From assembly GCA_021399405.1 (NCBI GenBank), contig JAAFKL010000291.1, positions 1-21,864 on the forward strand: a stretch of 21,864 nucleotides of DNA. The letters run 5' to 3'. Origin of the DNA: Candidatus Heimdallarchaeota archaeon. Its GTDB lineage: Archaea > Asgardarchaeota > Heimdallarchaeia > Heimdallarchaeales > Kariarchaeaceae. Below, in pieces: positions 1 through 6,540 of this stretch. The position numbers were made by a program, and so were the translations under genes. A model generated the notes under the pieces. The model was not told the DNA's origin and ran no database searches. It was given only the letters and a program-made list of their open reading frames with translations. Position 1 is the stretch's first letter; every line of letters begins with the position of its first letter.

Positions 1-485
1 ACTACAAAATGTAGAAAATATTTTTCTCCTTTTTTTAGTAATTCAAAGCTTCTAAATTCCCAGTCTGAATATTTTTGATAACATTCTGGTAGGAAATATT
101 CAAGGTTCACTCGTTTTCCAGTAGTAGATAGAGATACTGATTGTTTTTCTTGATGGATTGTAGAGGATCTATAATCATATCTGATTGGAATTTTATTGAT
201 GAATTTTACATTTCTTTTCTTTTTCTTTACCTTCAAGCTTCTAATTACATCCATAGCCTTGTTCTTGGCGTTAATTATTAATTGAGAATTGAGTGAGGAT
301 TGTTTGCGAAATGCTTTGTAAAATCCATGATGCACCTTGATGCGATTTGAGGTATTATTGGTATTGGCGTAGTCATATGCAGTTTGTGCAGCTTTAGAGT
401 ACTCTTCAAAAGTTGTTTCTAGTAGTTCCTTAGATTTAATATCAGGAAATACTTGAACACGTAAAGTTCTGATTTGAATACTCAC
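1..485 (-). CDS. tnpB: TnpB-family RNA-guided nuclease (IS200/IS605 OrfB type), N-terminal part, cut by window edge
   Basis: About 161 codons are open from a GTG at 483-485 to the left edge, with an in-frame TAA just upstream that excludes a longer start. The product begins SIQIRTLRVQVFPD and carries AAQTAYDYANTNNTSNRIKV and FRKQSSLNSQLIINAKNKA, followed by a Lys-rich stretch. I recognise this as the N-terminal wedge/REC region of archaeal TnpB proteins. The RuvC-like nuclease domain and zinc finger would lie outside the window. TnpB proteins are RNA-guided DNA endonucleases encoded by IS200/IS605-type elements. A TATA-like box 27 nt upstream supports the GTG and a leaderless message. No TnpA transposase is seen on the right side, so the element may be a TnpB-only derivative; the left side is unknown. 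The family call is from sequence pattern only, and intactness cannot be judged. Confidence 0.8.
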   Translation of the reverse strand, partial: MSIQIRTLRVQVFPDIKSKELLETTFEEYSKAAQTAYDYANTNNTSNRIKVHHGFYKAFRKQSSLNSQLIINAKNKAMDVIRSLKVKKKKRNVKFINKIPIRYDYRSSTIHQEKQSVSLSTTGKRVNLEYFLPECYQKYSDWEFRSFELLKKGEKYFLHFV

Positions 486-508
486 AATATCTAATTACAG
501 GATTCTAG

Positions 509-516
509 TATATAAG
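509..516 (-). promoter_or_regulatory. TATA-like box of the tnpB gene
   Basis: Read on the minus strand this is CTTATATA, centred 27 nt upstream of the GTG start. The spacing predicts transcription beginning at or next to the start codon (leaderless). Confidence 0.6.
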
Positions 517-634
517 CGCAGAAACATAGAGTAGACCGAAAGTAAATAAGCGAATTACTGTAAACTATTTGAAATAGATTTGAAATAAGTATACTTTTTT
601 CTATTATGAATTAATTATTGTCTGTACTATTGAA

Positions 635-640
635 TTTATA
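635..640 (+). promoter_or_regulatory. TATA-like box of the aminoacyl-tRNA synthetase gene
   Basis: TTTATA is centred about 25 nt ahead of the ATG at 663. This supports that start over the in-frame ATG nine bases further on. Confidence 0.5.
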
Positions 641-662
641 ACGTCTAAACATACTATTAGAA

Positions 663-2018
663 ATGATACCAATGGTTGATATCAAGTTAGGATTTGATCC
701 CCGATACAAAACACATCGCACAATAGACATCACTGCTGAAAATGCCGGTGATGAAGCTCTTATTGCTGGATGGGTAACCGTGCACCGACATAAAGGCAAA
801 ATTATATTTGTCAAGATACGTGATAGTAAAGGTATTGCTCAGATTGTTCTTAAGCAAGGACAGGACTCTGCTGAACTATGGGAGATTGCTGAAAACCTCA
901 ACCTCGAGAGTGCAATAAGTGTCAAAGGAACAATTGTTGCTGATAGCAGGTCTTTAACTGGTGCTGAATTAAAACCATTGGAAATTAATGTATTGGCTGA
1001 TTCTGAAACATTACCAATTGATTTAACTGGAAAGAAGACAGATACTCTGATCGATACAATTTTTGAGTACAGACAGCTTTCTATCAGAAGACCCGAAGCA
1101 ATTGCTGTTTTCAGAATAAAACACCAAATTGGACAAGCTGTCCGTGAGTTCTATAATAGCGCTGGTTTTTATGAAATTTGGACTCCTTATGTATTGGGCG
1201 CATCTACTGAGGGAGGTGCTGAAATGTTTAAAGTTGATTACTTCGGCGAAGAAGCTGTATTAGCGCAGAGCTGTCAGTTCTATAAGCAAGCATCAACATT
1301 CAGTTTAGAACGTGTGTTTGGGATAATTCCTTCATGGAGAGCTGAAAAATCACGAACTCCTAAACATGTTAATGAATTTCATCAGATCGAAACTGAAATT
1401 GCTTTTGGGAGTGATGAAACTATCATGCAGGTGCAGGAACAATTAGTACAACATATTCTAAAATCAGTAGTTGAAAATTGTCAAGAAGATCTCAAATTTC
1501 TAGGCCGAGACGGGTTGAAGGTGCCATCACTGCCATTCAAGCGTTTTACATTTGCAGAAGCAAAAGTCATGGTCGCCACACTAGAAATGGACGAAAAGGA
1601 TAGAAGCGGGCCAGATGCCGATTTAAGTACTCCTGAAGAGACAGCAATGTCTAAGCATGTTGGAGAGCCATTCTTTATTACACATTGGCCAACCGAGCTT
1701 CGAGGAATGTATTATGGTTCAGATCCAGAAAATGATGACATCACCCTATCAATAGATTTGGTGGCACCGGAAGGAATTGGTGAATTATCATCGGGTGGAG
1801 TGAGAGTAAATGATGCTGATACATTAGTAGAGCGTATCTTGAAAAAAGAAATGGATCCTGAAATGTTCAGATGGTACATTGATATGTTTAAATTTGGTGG
1901 AGCCCCCCATGCGGGCTTTGGGTTAGGCTTCGAAAGGATAACTCGCTGGATCACCGGTGTGTCCCATATCCGAGAAGCAATTATGTTCCCAAGAACTCCT
2001 GATCTACTTACACCTTAA
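663..2018 (+). CDS. aspS: Archaeal-type aspartyl(/asparaginyl)-tRNA synthetase, class IIb
   Basis: 451 residues, the usual full length for archaeal AspRS. It charges tRNA-Asp, or tRNA-Asn as well if non-discriminating. An OB-fold anticodon domain lies at about residues 20-115 (AGWVTV...IRDSKGIAQIVL). The catalytic core has motif 1 around 141-178 and STEGGAEMFKVDYF at 181-194. AQSCQFYKQ (201-209) contains the Lys typical of aspartate recognition, motif 2 has Arg226 in SWRAEKSRTPKH, and motif 3 is GFGLGFERI near 418-426. Some positions look AsnRS-like: LVAPEGIGEL ahead of SSGG, and the C-terminal FPRTP in place of the FPRDR usual in AspRS. The residue matching Trp26 of Thermococcus AspRS, a discrimination determinant as I recall it, is Thr39. 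The family is certain; Asp versus Asn specificity is not. It ends 10 bp from the convergent acetyltransferase gene. Confidence 0.9.
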   Translation: MIPMVDIKLGFDPRYKTHRTIDITAENAGDEALIAGWVTVHRHKGKIIFVKIRDSKGIAQIVLKQGQDSAELWEIAENLNLESAISVKGTIVADSRSLTGAELKPLEINVLADSETLPIDLTGKKTDTLIDTIFEYRQLSIRRPEAIAVFRIKHQIGQAVREFYNSAGFYEIWTPYVLGASTEGGAEMFKVDYFGEEAVLAQSCQFYKQASTFSLERVFGIIPSWRAEKSRTPKHVNEFHQIETEIAFGSDETIMQVQEQLVQHILKSVVENCQEDLKFLGRDGLKVPSLPFKRFTFAEAKVMVATLEMDEKDRSGPDADLSTPEETAMSKHVGEPFFITHWPTELRGMYYGSDPENDDITLSIDLVAPEGIGELSSGGVRVNDADTLVERILKKEMDPEMFRWYIDMFKFGGAPHAGFGLGFERITRWITGVSHIREAIMFPRTPDLLTP

Positions 2019-2028
2019 CTATTCAAAA

Positions 2029-2934
2029 TTATATTTCTTTGCTCCAAGCATACTCTTTCATAACTTCTGTAAATCCAGTTGATTCATAAATTTTATTAGC
2101 AGCTGGTGAAATCGCAGCTCCTCCGATATAAAATAGACTTGCTCCGTAGATCATTGATCTCCTCAGCCCTTCAAATATTAATGCTTTTGCCAACCCTAAC
2201 TTTCTGTAATCTGGGTGGGTACCTACAGGTTCAAGTTGAGTAATTTTACTTATCAGATCCATTCTGAATGTGGCAAAGGCCACTATAATTCCTTCTTTGT
2301 TCTCTACAACCAGATCCAAATCTTTCTTGTAAAATGATCGTTTTGTCATATCCAGTAAAATGTCTGCTGTGAACCAATCTCCATGCCCAAAAACAATTTG
2401 AATTAATTTTGCTATATGTTCATAATCAGAATTATCATGAATTCCCCTTATCTGAAAACCAGAAGGAAGTTCAACTTCAGCTATTTCAGTCCCAACCCGC
2501 CGCATCCGAATATTACTGTAATGTCCATCGTTAATATAACCCATTTTTTCTACAAGAGCTTCTCGATGATTTAATCCTCTAGGTATCAGAATTTTTAGCT
2601 TTATTTTTTCTTTCTCCTTTCCTTTATTTTTGGAAACTTGTTTTTCTATATTTTTCAAAATTTCCCTTTCTAAATCATAGAAATCCGGGTGAACGTGGAG
2701 ATAATAGGATAGTGGTCCATCAATAGTTGTCATGGCAACAATTTTAGTTTCAGAGGTTTTTTCATTATAATATTCCCAAATCCAAGCCGCTTCTTCCAAT
2801 TCTTCCAAATTATTCTCTAGTCTATCAGGGAACCAATCTTGTGCAGTATTTGTATTTCTGAAAACATTAAAGAGAAATTCTTGAGCTCGTCTGAGGTCTC
2901 TTTTGATTTCAAACTTACTGGATGAAATTGGCAT
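2029..2934 (-). CDS. GNAT-family N-acetyltransferase, two-lobed
   Basis: 301 residues. The C-terminal half (about 160-300) is a recognisable acetyl-CoA-dependent GNAT domain. Motif A is QLEPVGTHPDYRKLGLAKAL at 233-252, with the R-x-x-G-x-A pyrophosphate-binding turn (RKLGLA). A later strand/helix, AANKIYESTGF (278-288), is typical of the last GNAT element. The first 150 residues have a similar order of strands and helices, including KILIPRGLNHREALVEKMGY at 114-133, which resembles the end of a GNAT fold. They lack a clear motif A, so I infer a degenerate N-terminal GNAT lobe. The substrate is unknown. A TATA-like box 25 nt upstream supports the ATG start. The gene sits in a minus-strand series whose members seem to have separate promoters. 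Confidence 0.8.
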   Translation of the reverse strand: MPISSSKFEIKRDLRRAQEFLFNVFRNTNTAQDWFPDRLENNLEELEEAAWIWEYYNEKTSETKIVAMTTIDGPLSYYLHVHPDFYDLEREILKNIEKQVSKNKGKEKEKIKLKILIPRGLNHREALVEKMGYINDGHYSNIRMRRVGTEIAEVELPSGFQIRGIHDNSDYEHIAKLIQIVFGHGDWFTADILLDMTKRSFYKKDLDLVVENKEGIIVAFATFRMDLISKITQLEPVGTHPDYRKLGLAKALIFEGLRRSMIYGASLFYIGGAAISPAANKIYESTGFTEVMKEYAWSKEI

Positions 2935-2953
2935 TGTTTTTCAATATATAATG

Positions 2954-2963
2954 TATATTAAAA
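2954..2963 (-). promoter_or_regulatory. TATA-like box of the GNAT gene
   Basis: On the minus strand this reads TTTTAATATA, centred about 25 nt upstream of the ATG, in a leaderless arrangement. Confidence 0.5.
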
Positions 2964-3028
2964 TATAATTCCTTCTTTTGAGGGTTTTAGTTCATATTAT
3001 ATCAATACAATTTCTAAAATCTCTAATT

Positions 3029-3679
3029 TCAGTAATTCAGCTCTTTTAAGAATCTTCCAATATCTGCAGAAATCCAATATGCAACTGTTGATGAATCTTT
3101 CTTATCTACTTCCATATAGTGATTTGCTCCACGAATTAAGCTGATTTTTGCATGTCGCGCCATCATATTAGCCTGATTTTTTAACCTATCAAAAGTCCCT
3201 CGGATTGATTTGTCTCCCTGACAGAACAGCCCATCACCTATCAATGCACTCAGAGCGGATGTATCAACAAACTCTGGCTTGTGTGGAGGGTACATTGGAT
3301 AGCTTAAGCAAATCACTGGTGGGATACCAAAATCAGCATAAGTTATACTAGCGACTCGCAATGCAGTTAATCCCCCTATTCCCAAACCACCTACACACCA
3401 ATTTGTATCAGGATATTGAGTTGAGACATAATTCCAAACCGCTACGTAAGCTTCATCCAGAGTTTGATTTGAGTCAATTCGATTTTCCTTGTTCATCTGA
3501 AAAGGGAAATTAAATCTCACTGAGGAAATATCTTTTGCTCTAAGTTTTTTTGATAAATGTGGTAAGATTCCCTCATCCATTGAAATCTTATCGGCTGAGG
3601 CTAAAATTATCCCCCATTCACCACGAGCTTCAGTATAATCTCCTTCTAATTCAGTTTCAAATGGGATATTAATCTTCAA
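3029..3679 (-). CDS. Alpha/beta-hydrolase-fold protein of the KANL3/Tex30-like group, catalytic Ser missing
   Basis: 216 residues. The order of elements matches the small KANL3/Tex30-like hydrolases: a first strand WGIILAS, SVRFNFPF (53-60), a nucleophile-elbow region (95-105), CLSYPMYPPHKPE (124-136), CQGDKSIRGTF (153-163) with Asp156, and GANHYME (184-190) with His187. The elbow reads GGLGIGG where the family has GGKSMGG, so Gly100 replaces the nucleophilic serine. The family HGAG loop after strand 1 is ASAD. Asp and His remain. This is therefore probably not a working serine hydrolase and may bind a ligand or partner. The start is TTG (3677-3679). No ATG lies upstream before a stop, the next Met (34) would delete the first strand, and a TATA-like box 26 nt upstream supports the TTG. 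Confidence 0.75.
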   Translation of the reverse strand: MKINIPFETELEGDYTEARGEWGIILASADKISMDEGILPHLSKKLRAKDISSVRFNFPFQMNKENRIDSNQTLDEAYVAVWNYVSTQYPDTNWCVGGLGIGGLTALRVASITYADFGIPPVICLSYPMYPPHKPEFVDTSALSALIGDGLFCQGDKSIRGTFDRLKNQANMMARHAKISLIRGANHYMEVDKKDSSTVAYWISADIGRFLKELNY

Positions 3680-3700
3680 CAGCAGTATGAATATCTATAA

Positions 3701-3710
3701 TAATTTAATT
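3701..3710 (-). promoter_or_regulatory. TATA-like box of the hydrolase-fold gene
   Basis: On the minus strand this reads AATTAAATTA, centred about 26 nt upstream of the TTG start codon, which it helps to choose. Confidence 0.45.
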
Positions 3711-3738
3711 GTATAGTTAATTCTGATACTTCAAATCC

Positions 3739-3942
3739 TCAATAGTTCAAATAATCGTCGATATTTTTTGGAAGCGATCCCACTTGTCTCGGATTTGGTT
3801 TACCTTTCGAAATAATTCGCATACAGGCCTGACAAATACTTTGTTTGAAACCTGCGCAGAACTGACAATACTCTTTGAAACACTGGGTGCATTGCTTAGT
3901 TGCAATATTGACACTACATTTCTCACATTTTTTGGGTAACAT
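3739..3942 (-). CDS. Small eight-cysteine zinc-binding protein (B-box/RING-like spacing)
   Basis: 67 residues with cysteines at 6, 9, 18, 21, 26, 29, 37 and 40, giving the pattern C-x2-C-x8-C-x2-C-x4-C-x2-C-x7-C-x2-C. Four CxxC knuckles can hold two zinc ions. The core TKQCTQCFKEYCQFC resembles one half of B-box or RING-like cross-brace fingers, but I cannot assign it to one family. A short basic/polar tail follows (KGKPNPRQVG) ending in NIDDYLNY. The likely role is protein or nucleic-acid binding; this is inference. The ATG has no in-frame upstream alternative. A strong Shine-Dalgarno-like purine run is present, but 22 nt upstream, much further than usual. An overlapping frame starting GTG at 3953 lacks any recognisable pattern. 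Confidence 0.7.
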   Translation of the reverse strand: MLPKKCEKCSVNIATKQCTQCFKEYCQFCAGFKQSICQACMRIISKGKPNPRQVGSLPKNIDDYLNY

Positions 3943-3964
3943 TGTAGTTTCACTAGCTAATTAT

Positions 3965-3974
3965 CCCTCCTCCT
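3965..3974 (-). promoter_or_regulatory. Purine-rich Shine-Dalgarno-like run at unusual distance
   Basis: On the minus strand this is AGGAGGAGGG, 22 nt ahead of the ATG of the eight-cysteine protein and 11 nt ahead of a GTG in another frame. It is the strongest SD match in the window but is badly spaced for the gene it precedes. Confidence 0.4.
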
Positions 3975-4184
3975 ACTTCTTTGTTTTGCTTTTTGAATCT
4001 TCAAAACTAACAAATTCGACTAAATAATGTTGTACAAATAATTATTACTGGAAATCTGATACATTTACTTACTTTTTTGAAGTATTTTTGCAATAATTGA
4101 ATCAGATTAAGTTACTATATTGGAAAATTTTTGTATGCCTTTTAGACTCAATCATACAGGAATTAATTTTATAGGTACTCAATT

Positions 4185-5129
4185 ATGAGCCAGATAATTA
4201 TTGAAACTTCAAATCTTTCCAAAACATATAAAGGAAACATAGAGGCTCTCAAATCCTTAAATCTTAAAATATTTACTGGAGAATCTGTTGGTTATGTTGG
4301 TCCAAACGGAGCAGGAAAAACCACTACAATTCAAATTTTACTAAATCTTATCCGGCCCTCAAGTGGTGAAGTAACACTATTTGGCAAAAAAATGAATGGC
4401 TATTCAAAGGAAAATTTGAAAAGGATAGGAGCACTAGTTGAGATCCCCGGTTTTTATGATTTTCTTTCCCCCGACCAGATACTCAAACACATTTGTAAAA
4501 TATACAGAGTAGAAAAATCTAAAATTGATGTTCAAATCGCAAATACACTTGCTACTATGAAATTAACAGAAGTCCGGTTTGAAAAAATATCATCTTTTAG
4601 CACTGGCATGAGACGACGATTAGCAATTGCCCAAGTCCTTGTTCACGGTCCAGATTTAATCTTACTTGATGAACCAACAATAGGATTAGATCCCAAGGGA
4701 GTAAGAGAGGTGAGAGATATAATAAAAAATTTACACAAAAGTGGTAAAACAATATTCATTTCATCACACAATCTTACTGAGGTTTCTGAAATTGCTGATA
4801 GAGTGCTATTTTTGAATAAGGGAGAAATAATTGAAGATACTAATATGGATGCATTACATGACCGAATTCAATCTAGGAGAATCGAAGTAAAATTCAAAGT
4901 TAATCCTTCTGATGTCCTCACAAATCAAATAAATTCTCTTGATGGTGTCATAGATGTACAAATAGGCAAAACATCTTACATTGAATTTTCTGAAGTGAAA
5001 CAAGATCCTGAATCAATTTTGAAAGAAATGATCAATATGGGCTTATCAATTACGTCGTTTACTCCCCAAACAATGACACTTGAGGATTTATATTTACAAT
5101 TATATGAAAAGGAGGAAACCCTAAGATGA
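4185..5129 (+). CDS. ABC transporter ATP-binding protein, BcrA-like export subfamily
   Basis: 314 residues forming one nucleotide-binding domain plus a C-terminal extension. Walker A is GPNGAGKTT (39-47). The region after it, IGALVEIPGFYDFLSP (81-96), is the form seen in bacitracin-resistance BcrA-type ATPases, with Glu where many have the Q-loop Gln. The signature is FSTGM (138-142), Walker B is LILLDEPT (158-165), the D-loop is GLDP and the H-loop is SSHN with His195. Residues 225-314 are an accessory domain common in ABC-2 type exporters. It energises the permease encoded next, which overlaps it by 4 bp (ATGA). The exported substrate is unknown; lipid-active peptides or lipids are common for the subfamily. 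No well-placed TATA box was found, though an AT-rich run at 4161-4172 may serve. Confidence 0.92.
   Translation: MSQIIIETSNLSKTYKGNIEALKSLNLKIFTGESVGYVGPNGAGKTTTIQILLNLIRPSSGEVTLFGKKMNGYSKENLKRIGALVEIPGFYDFLSPDQILKHICKIYRVEKSKIDVQIANTLATMKLTEVRFEKISSFSTGMRRRLAIAQVLVHGPDLILLDEPTIGLDPKGVREVRDIIKNLHKSGKTIFISSHNLTEVSEIADRVLFLNKGEIIEDTNMDALHDRIQSRRIEVKFKVNPSDVLTNQINSLDGVIDVQIGKTSYIEFSEVKQDPESILKEMINMGLSITSFTPQTMTLEDLYLQLYEKEETLR
5111..5116 (+). promoter_or_regulatory. Shine-Dalgarno site of the ABC permease
   Basis: GGAGGA lies 9 nt before the ATG at 5126, inside the end of the ATPase gene. It supports coupled translation. Confidence 0.65.
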
Positions 5130-5935
5130 GTTTTGCGAACCAAGTTAAAACAGATTATGAGGATCTATGGCTAAATATTAAGTTCGAATTATTGAAAAAT
5201 TGGAAGAGAAATCGGAGTATTATTGCTTTTGTGATTATTGTTGTTATCGCGCTTCCTTTCTACTTAGTTCCTGCATTAACCAGTACGGATTATCCAGACG
5301 CTTATTATGAATATTTGGCAAATAGCATGATCTTTGTAAATCTTATATTAATTATGAATGCTATCTTATTTGGTTCCGATGCTTTAAATGGTGAGCACTA
5401 TAGTAAAACCGTATTACTGATTTATCCCTTACCTCAGAGAAGATTGACAGTAATCATAGCTAAATATATTTCTCAACTTTTTACTGCCTGTCTAGGAATT
5501 TCAATCTACTACCTATTTGTAGGTATTGAAGTAATGACAATTTATGGGACAGAGTCAATAACTTCAGATTTTTTTAAGTCATTGTTGTTTTCATGGTTGT
5601 ATATGGGTACACTTCTAGCATTTGCTTTCTTAGTAAGTACATTAGTTAAATCACCTGCAATTAGTGTCGTACTAATGTTTTTTTCCATTCTCTTATTATT
5701 TCCAATTATCATAATGGTTTTTGTTTTGGCAGATATTCGAACTTCATGGATATTTACAAATTATTCGAGTTTGATAACCATGATTTTTCGCTTTCCATCC
5801 GAACTTTCATTGTCTGGTGTCCAAACTGATACAAATTTGACACCTGATTTTGCTGAAGGAATAATTGTGTGTTTAATCTCTTTAATCTTGTTTATTTCAA
5901 CTGCAGTGAGATTAGAGATACAGAGGGAGGTATAA
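5126..5935 (+). CDS. ABC-2 type transporter permease
   Basis: 269 residues with six predicted membrane helices, at about 33-53, 65-85, 110-132, 150-172, 177-201 and 243-262. This is the usual topology of ABC-2 export permeases. The N-terminus (about 1-30) is charged and cytoplasmic, with an amphipathic start typical of the family. It forms the membrane channel with the ATPase encoded upstream, presumably as a dimer. The ATG overlaps the ATPase stop as ATGA and has its own Shine-Dalgarno site. The third gene of the operon starts 2 bp after its stop. Substrate is not determinable from sequence. Confidence 0.88.
   Translation: MSFANQVKTDYEDLWLNIKFELLKNWKRNRSIIAFVIIVVIALPFYLVPALTSTDYPDAYYEYLANSMIFVNLILIMNAILFGSDALNGEHYSKTVLLIYPLPQRRLTVIIAKYISQLFTACLGISIYYLFVGIEVMTIYGTESITSDFFKSLLFSWLYMGTLLAFAFLVSTLVKSPAISVVLMFFSILLLFPIIIMVFVLADIRTSWIFTNYSSLITMIFRFPSELSLSGVQTDTNLTPDFAEGIIVCLISLILFISTAVRLEIQREV
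5925..5930 (+). promoter_or_regulatory. Shine-Dalgarno site of the third ABC-operon gene
   Basis: GGGAGG lies 7 nt before the ATG at 5938. It decides this start over an upstream in-frame ATG at 5869 that lies inside the permease gene. Confidence 0.65.
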
Positions 5936-5937
5936 CG

Positions 5938-6540
5938 ATGATATATATATTTTCAAATCGATTATTGACATGTTTGATGACATTGATTTTTGTTAGTCAT
6001 CTAGTATCTCCGACATTCGCAGGACCCAGTATCTTTGAACCCACTTCCTCTGTCTTTGAAACAAATCAAATTGAATTTCAGCAACCACATTTATTTGTAA
6101 AAGATATTGTAATTAATGAAAATAAACTCCCTGAACATGGGGATATGGTGAATGTTGATTTGAATATTATTAATGAAGATAATGATTCATATATCGGTTT
6201 TGAACTAATGCTTGAAATTGAAGAGATTGTTATTGTTCAACATGGACCCACACCACATCCAGATGTATATAACAAAAGCTTAGGAATCATATCTGCAGAA
6301 TCAACTAGTGCCCATACTTTGTCATTTCTAGGCAATTATGGTCAATACACTCTAACAGCGGCATTAACCGCAAATGGTACAATACTGTCAAACAGTGTTT
6401 CTGTAGTGACTTTTCAAGTCATCAACCAACCAATAGGCTCATTAACTACTCTTATAATCGCTTTAATCCTGTTGATCGTAGTTTTACTTGCAATAATAGC
6501 AATTCCATCTTTCCTTGAAAAAGTAAAATCAAAAATCTAA
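5938..6540 (+). CDS. Secreted, C-terminally membrane-anchored protein of the ABC operon (Ig/CARDB-like ectodomain)
   Basis: 200 residues from the ATG at 5938. It has an N-terminal signal-like hydrophobic segment (about 8-28, ending near TFAG). A roughly 130-residue extracellular region follows, and then a C-terminal membrane helix (about 170-193, LIIALILLIVVLLAIIAI) with a short basic tail. The ectodomain has features of a CARDB/Ig-like beta-sandwich: IVINENKLPEHGDMVNVDLNI, then an alternating strand YTLTAALTANGTILSNSVSV. That fold is a guess from pattern. Being third in a tight operon with the ATPase and permease, it may act as an extracytoplasmic accessory or substrate-guiding subunit. Its stop codon overlaps the stop of the convergent phosphoesterase gene. 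Confidence 0.75.
   Translation: MIYIFSNRLLTCLMTLIFVSHLVSPTFAGPSIFEPTSSVFETNQIEFQQPHLFVKDIVINENKLPEHGDMVNVDLNIINEDNDSYIGFELMLEIEEIVIVQHGPTPHPDVYNKSLGIISAESTSAHTLSFLGNYGQYTLTAALTANGTILSNSVSVVTFQVINQPIGSLTTLIIALILLIVVLLAIIAIPSFLEKVKSKI

Noticed and set aside
512..552. Direct repeat ATAAGCG at 512-518 and 546-552 upstream of tnpB, possible element end
   Set aside because: Seven bases in AT-rich DNA without flanking structure is compatible with chance, and no element boundary could be defined.
3747..3953. 68-codon GTG frame overlapping the eight-cysteine gene
   Set aside because: It has no recognisable pattern. The other frame has regular CxxC spacing. The nearby SD run is reported as a finding, but this is not called as a gene.
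5869..5937. Upstream in-frame ATG for the third ABC-operon gene
   Set aside because: It lies inside the permease gene and would bury the signal peptide. The ATG at 5938 has a good SD site.
6537..6540. Overlapping stop codons of convergent genes (ABC partner and phosphoesterase)
   Set aside because: Real, but tail-to-tail packing is common here (10, 3, 13 and 16 bp at other convergent pairs) and has no special meaning.
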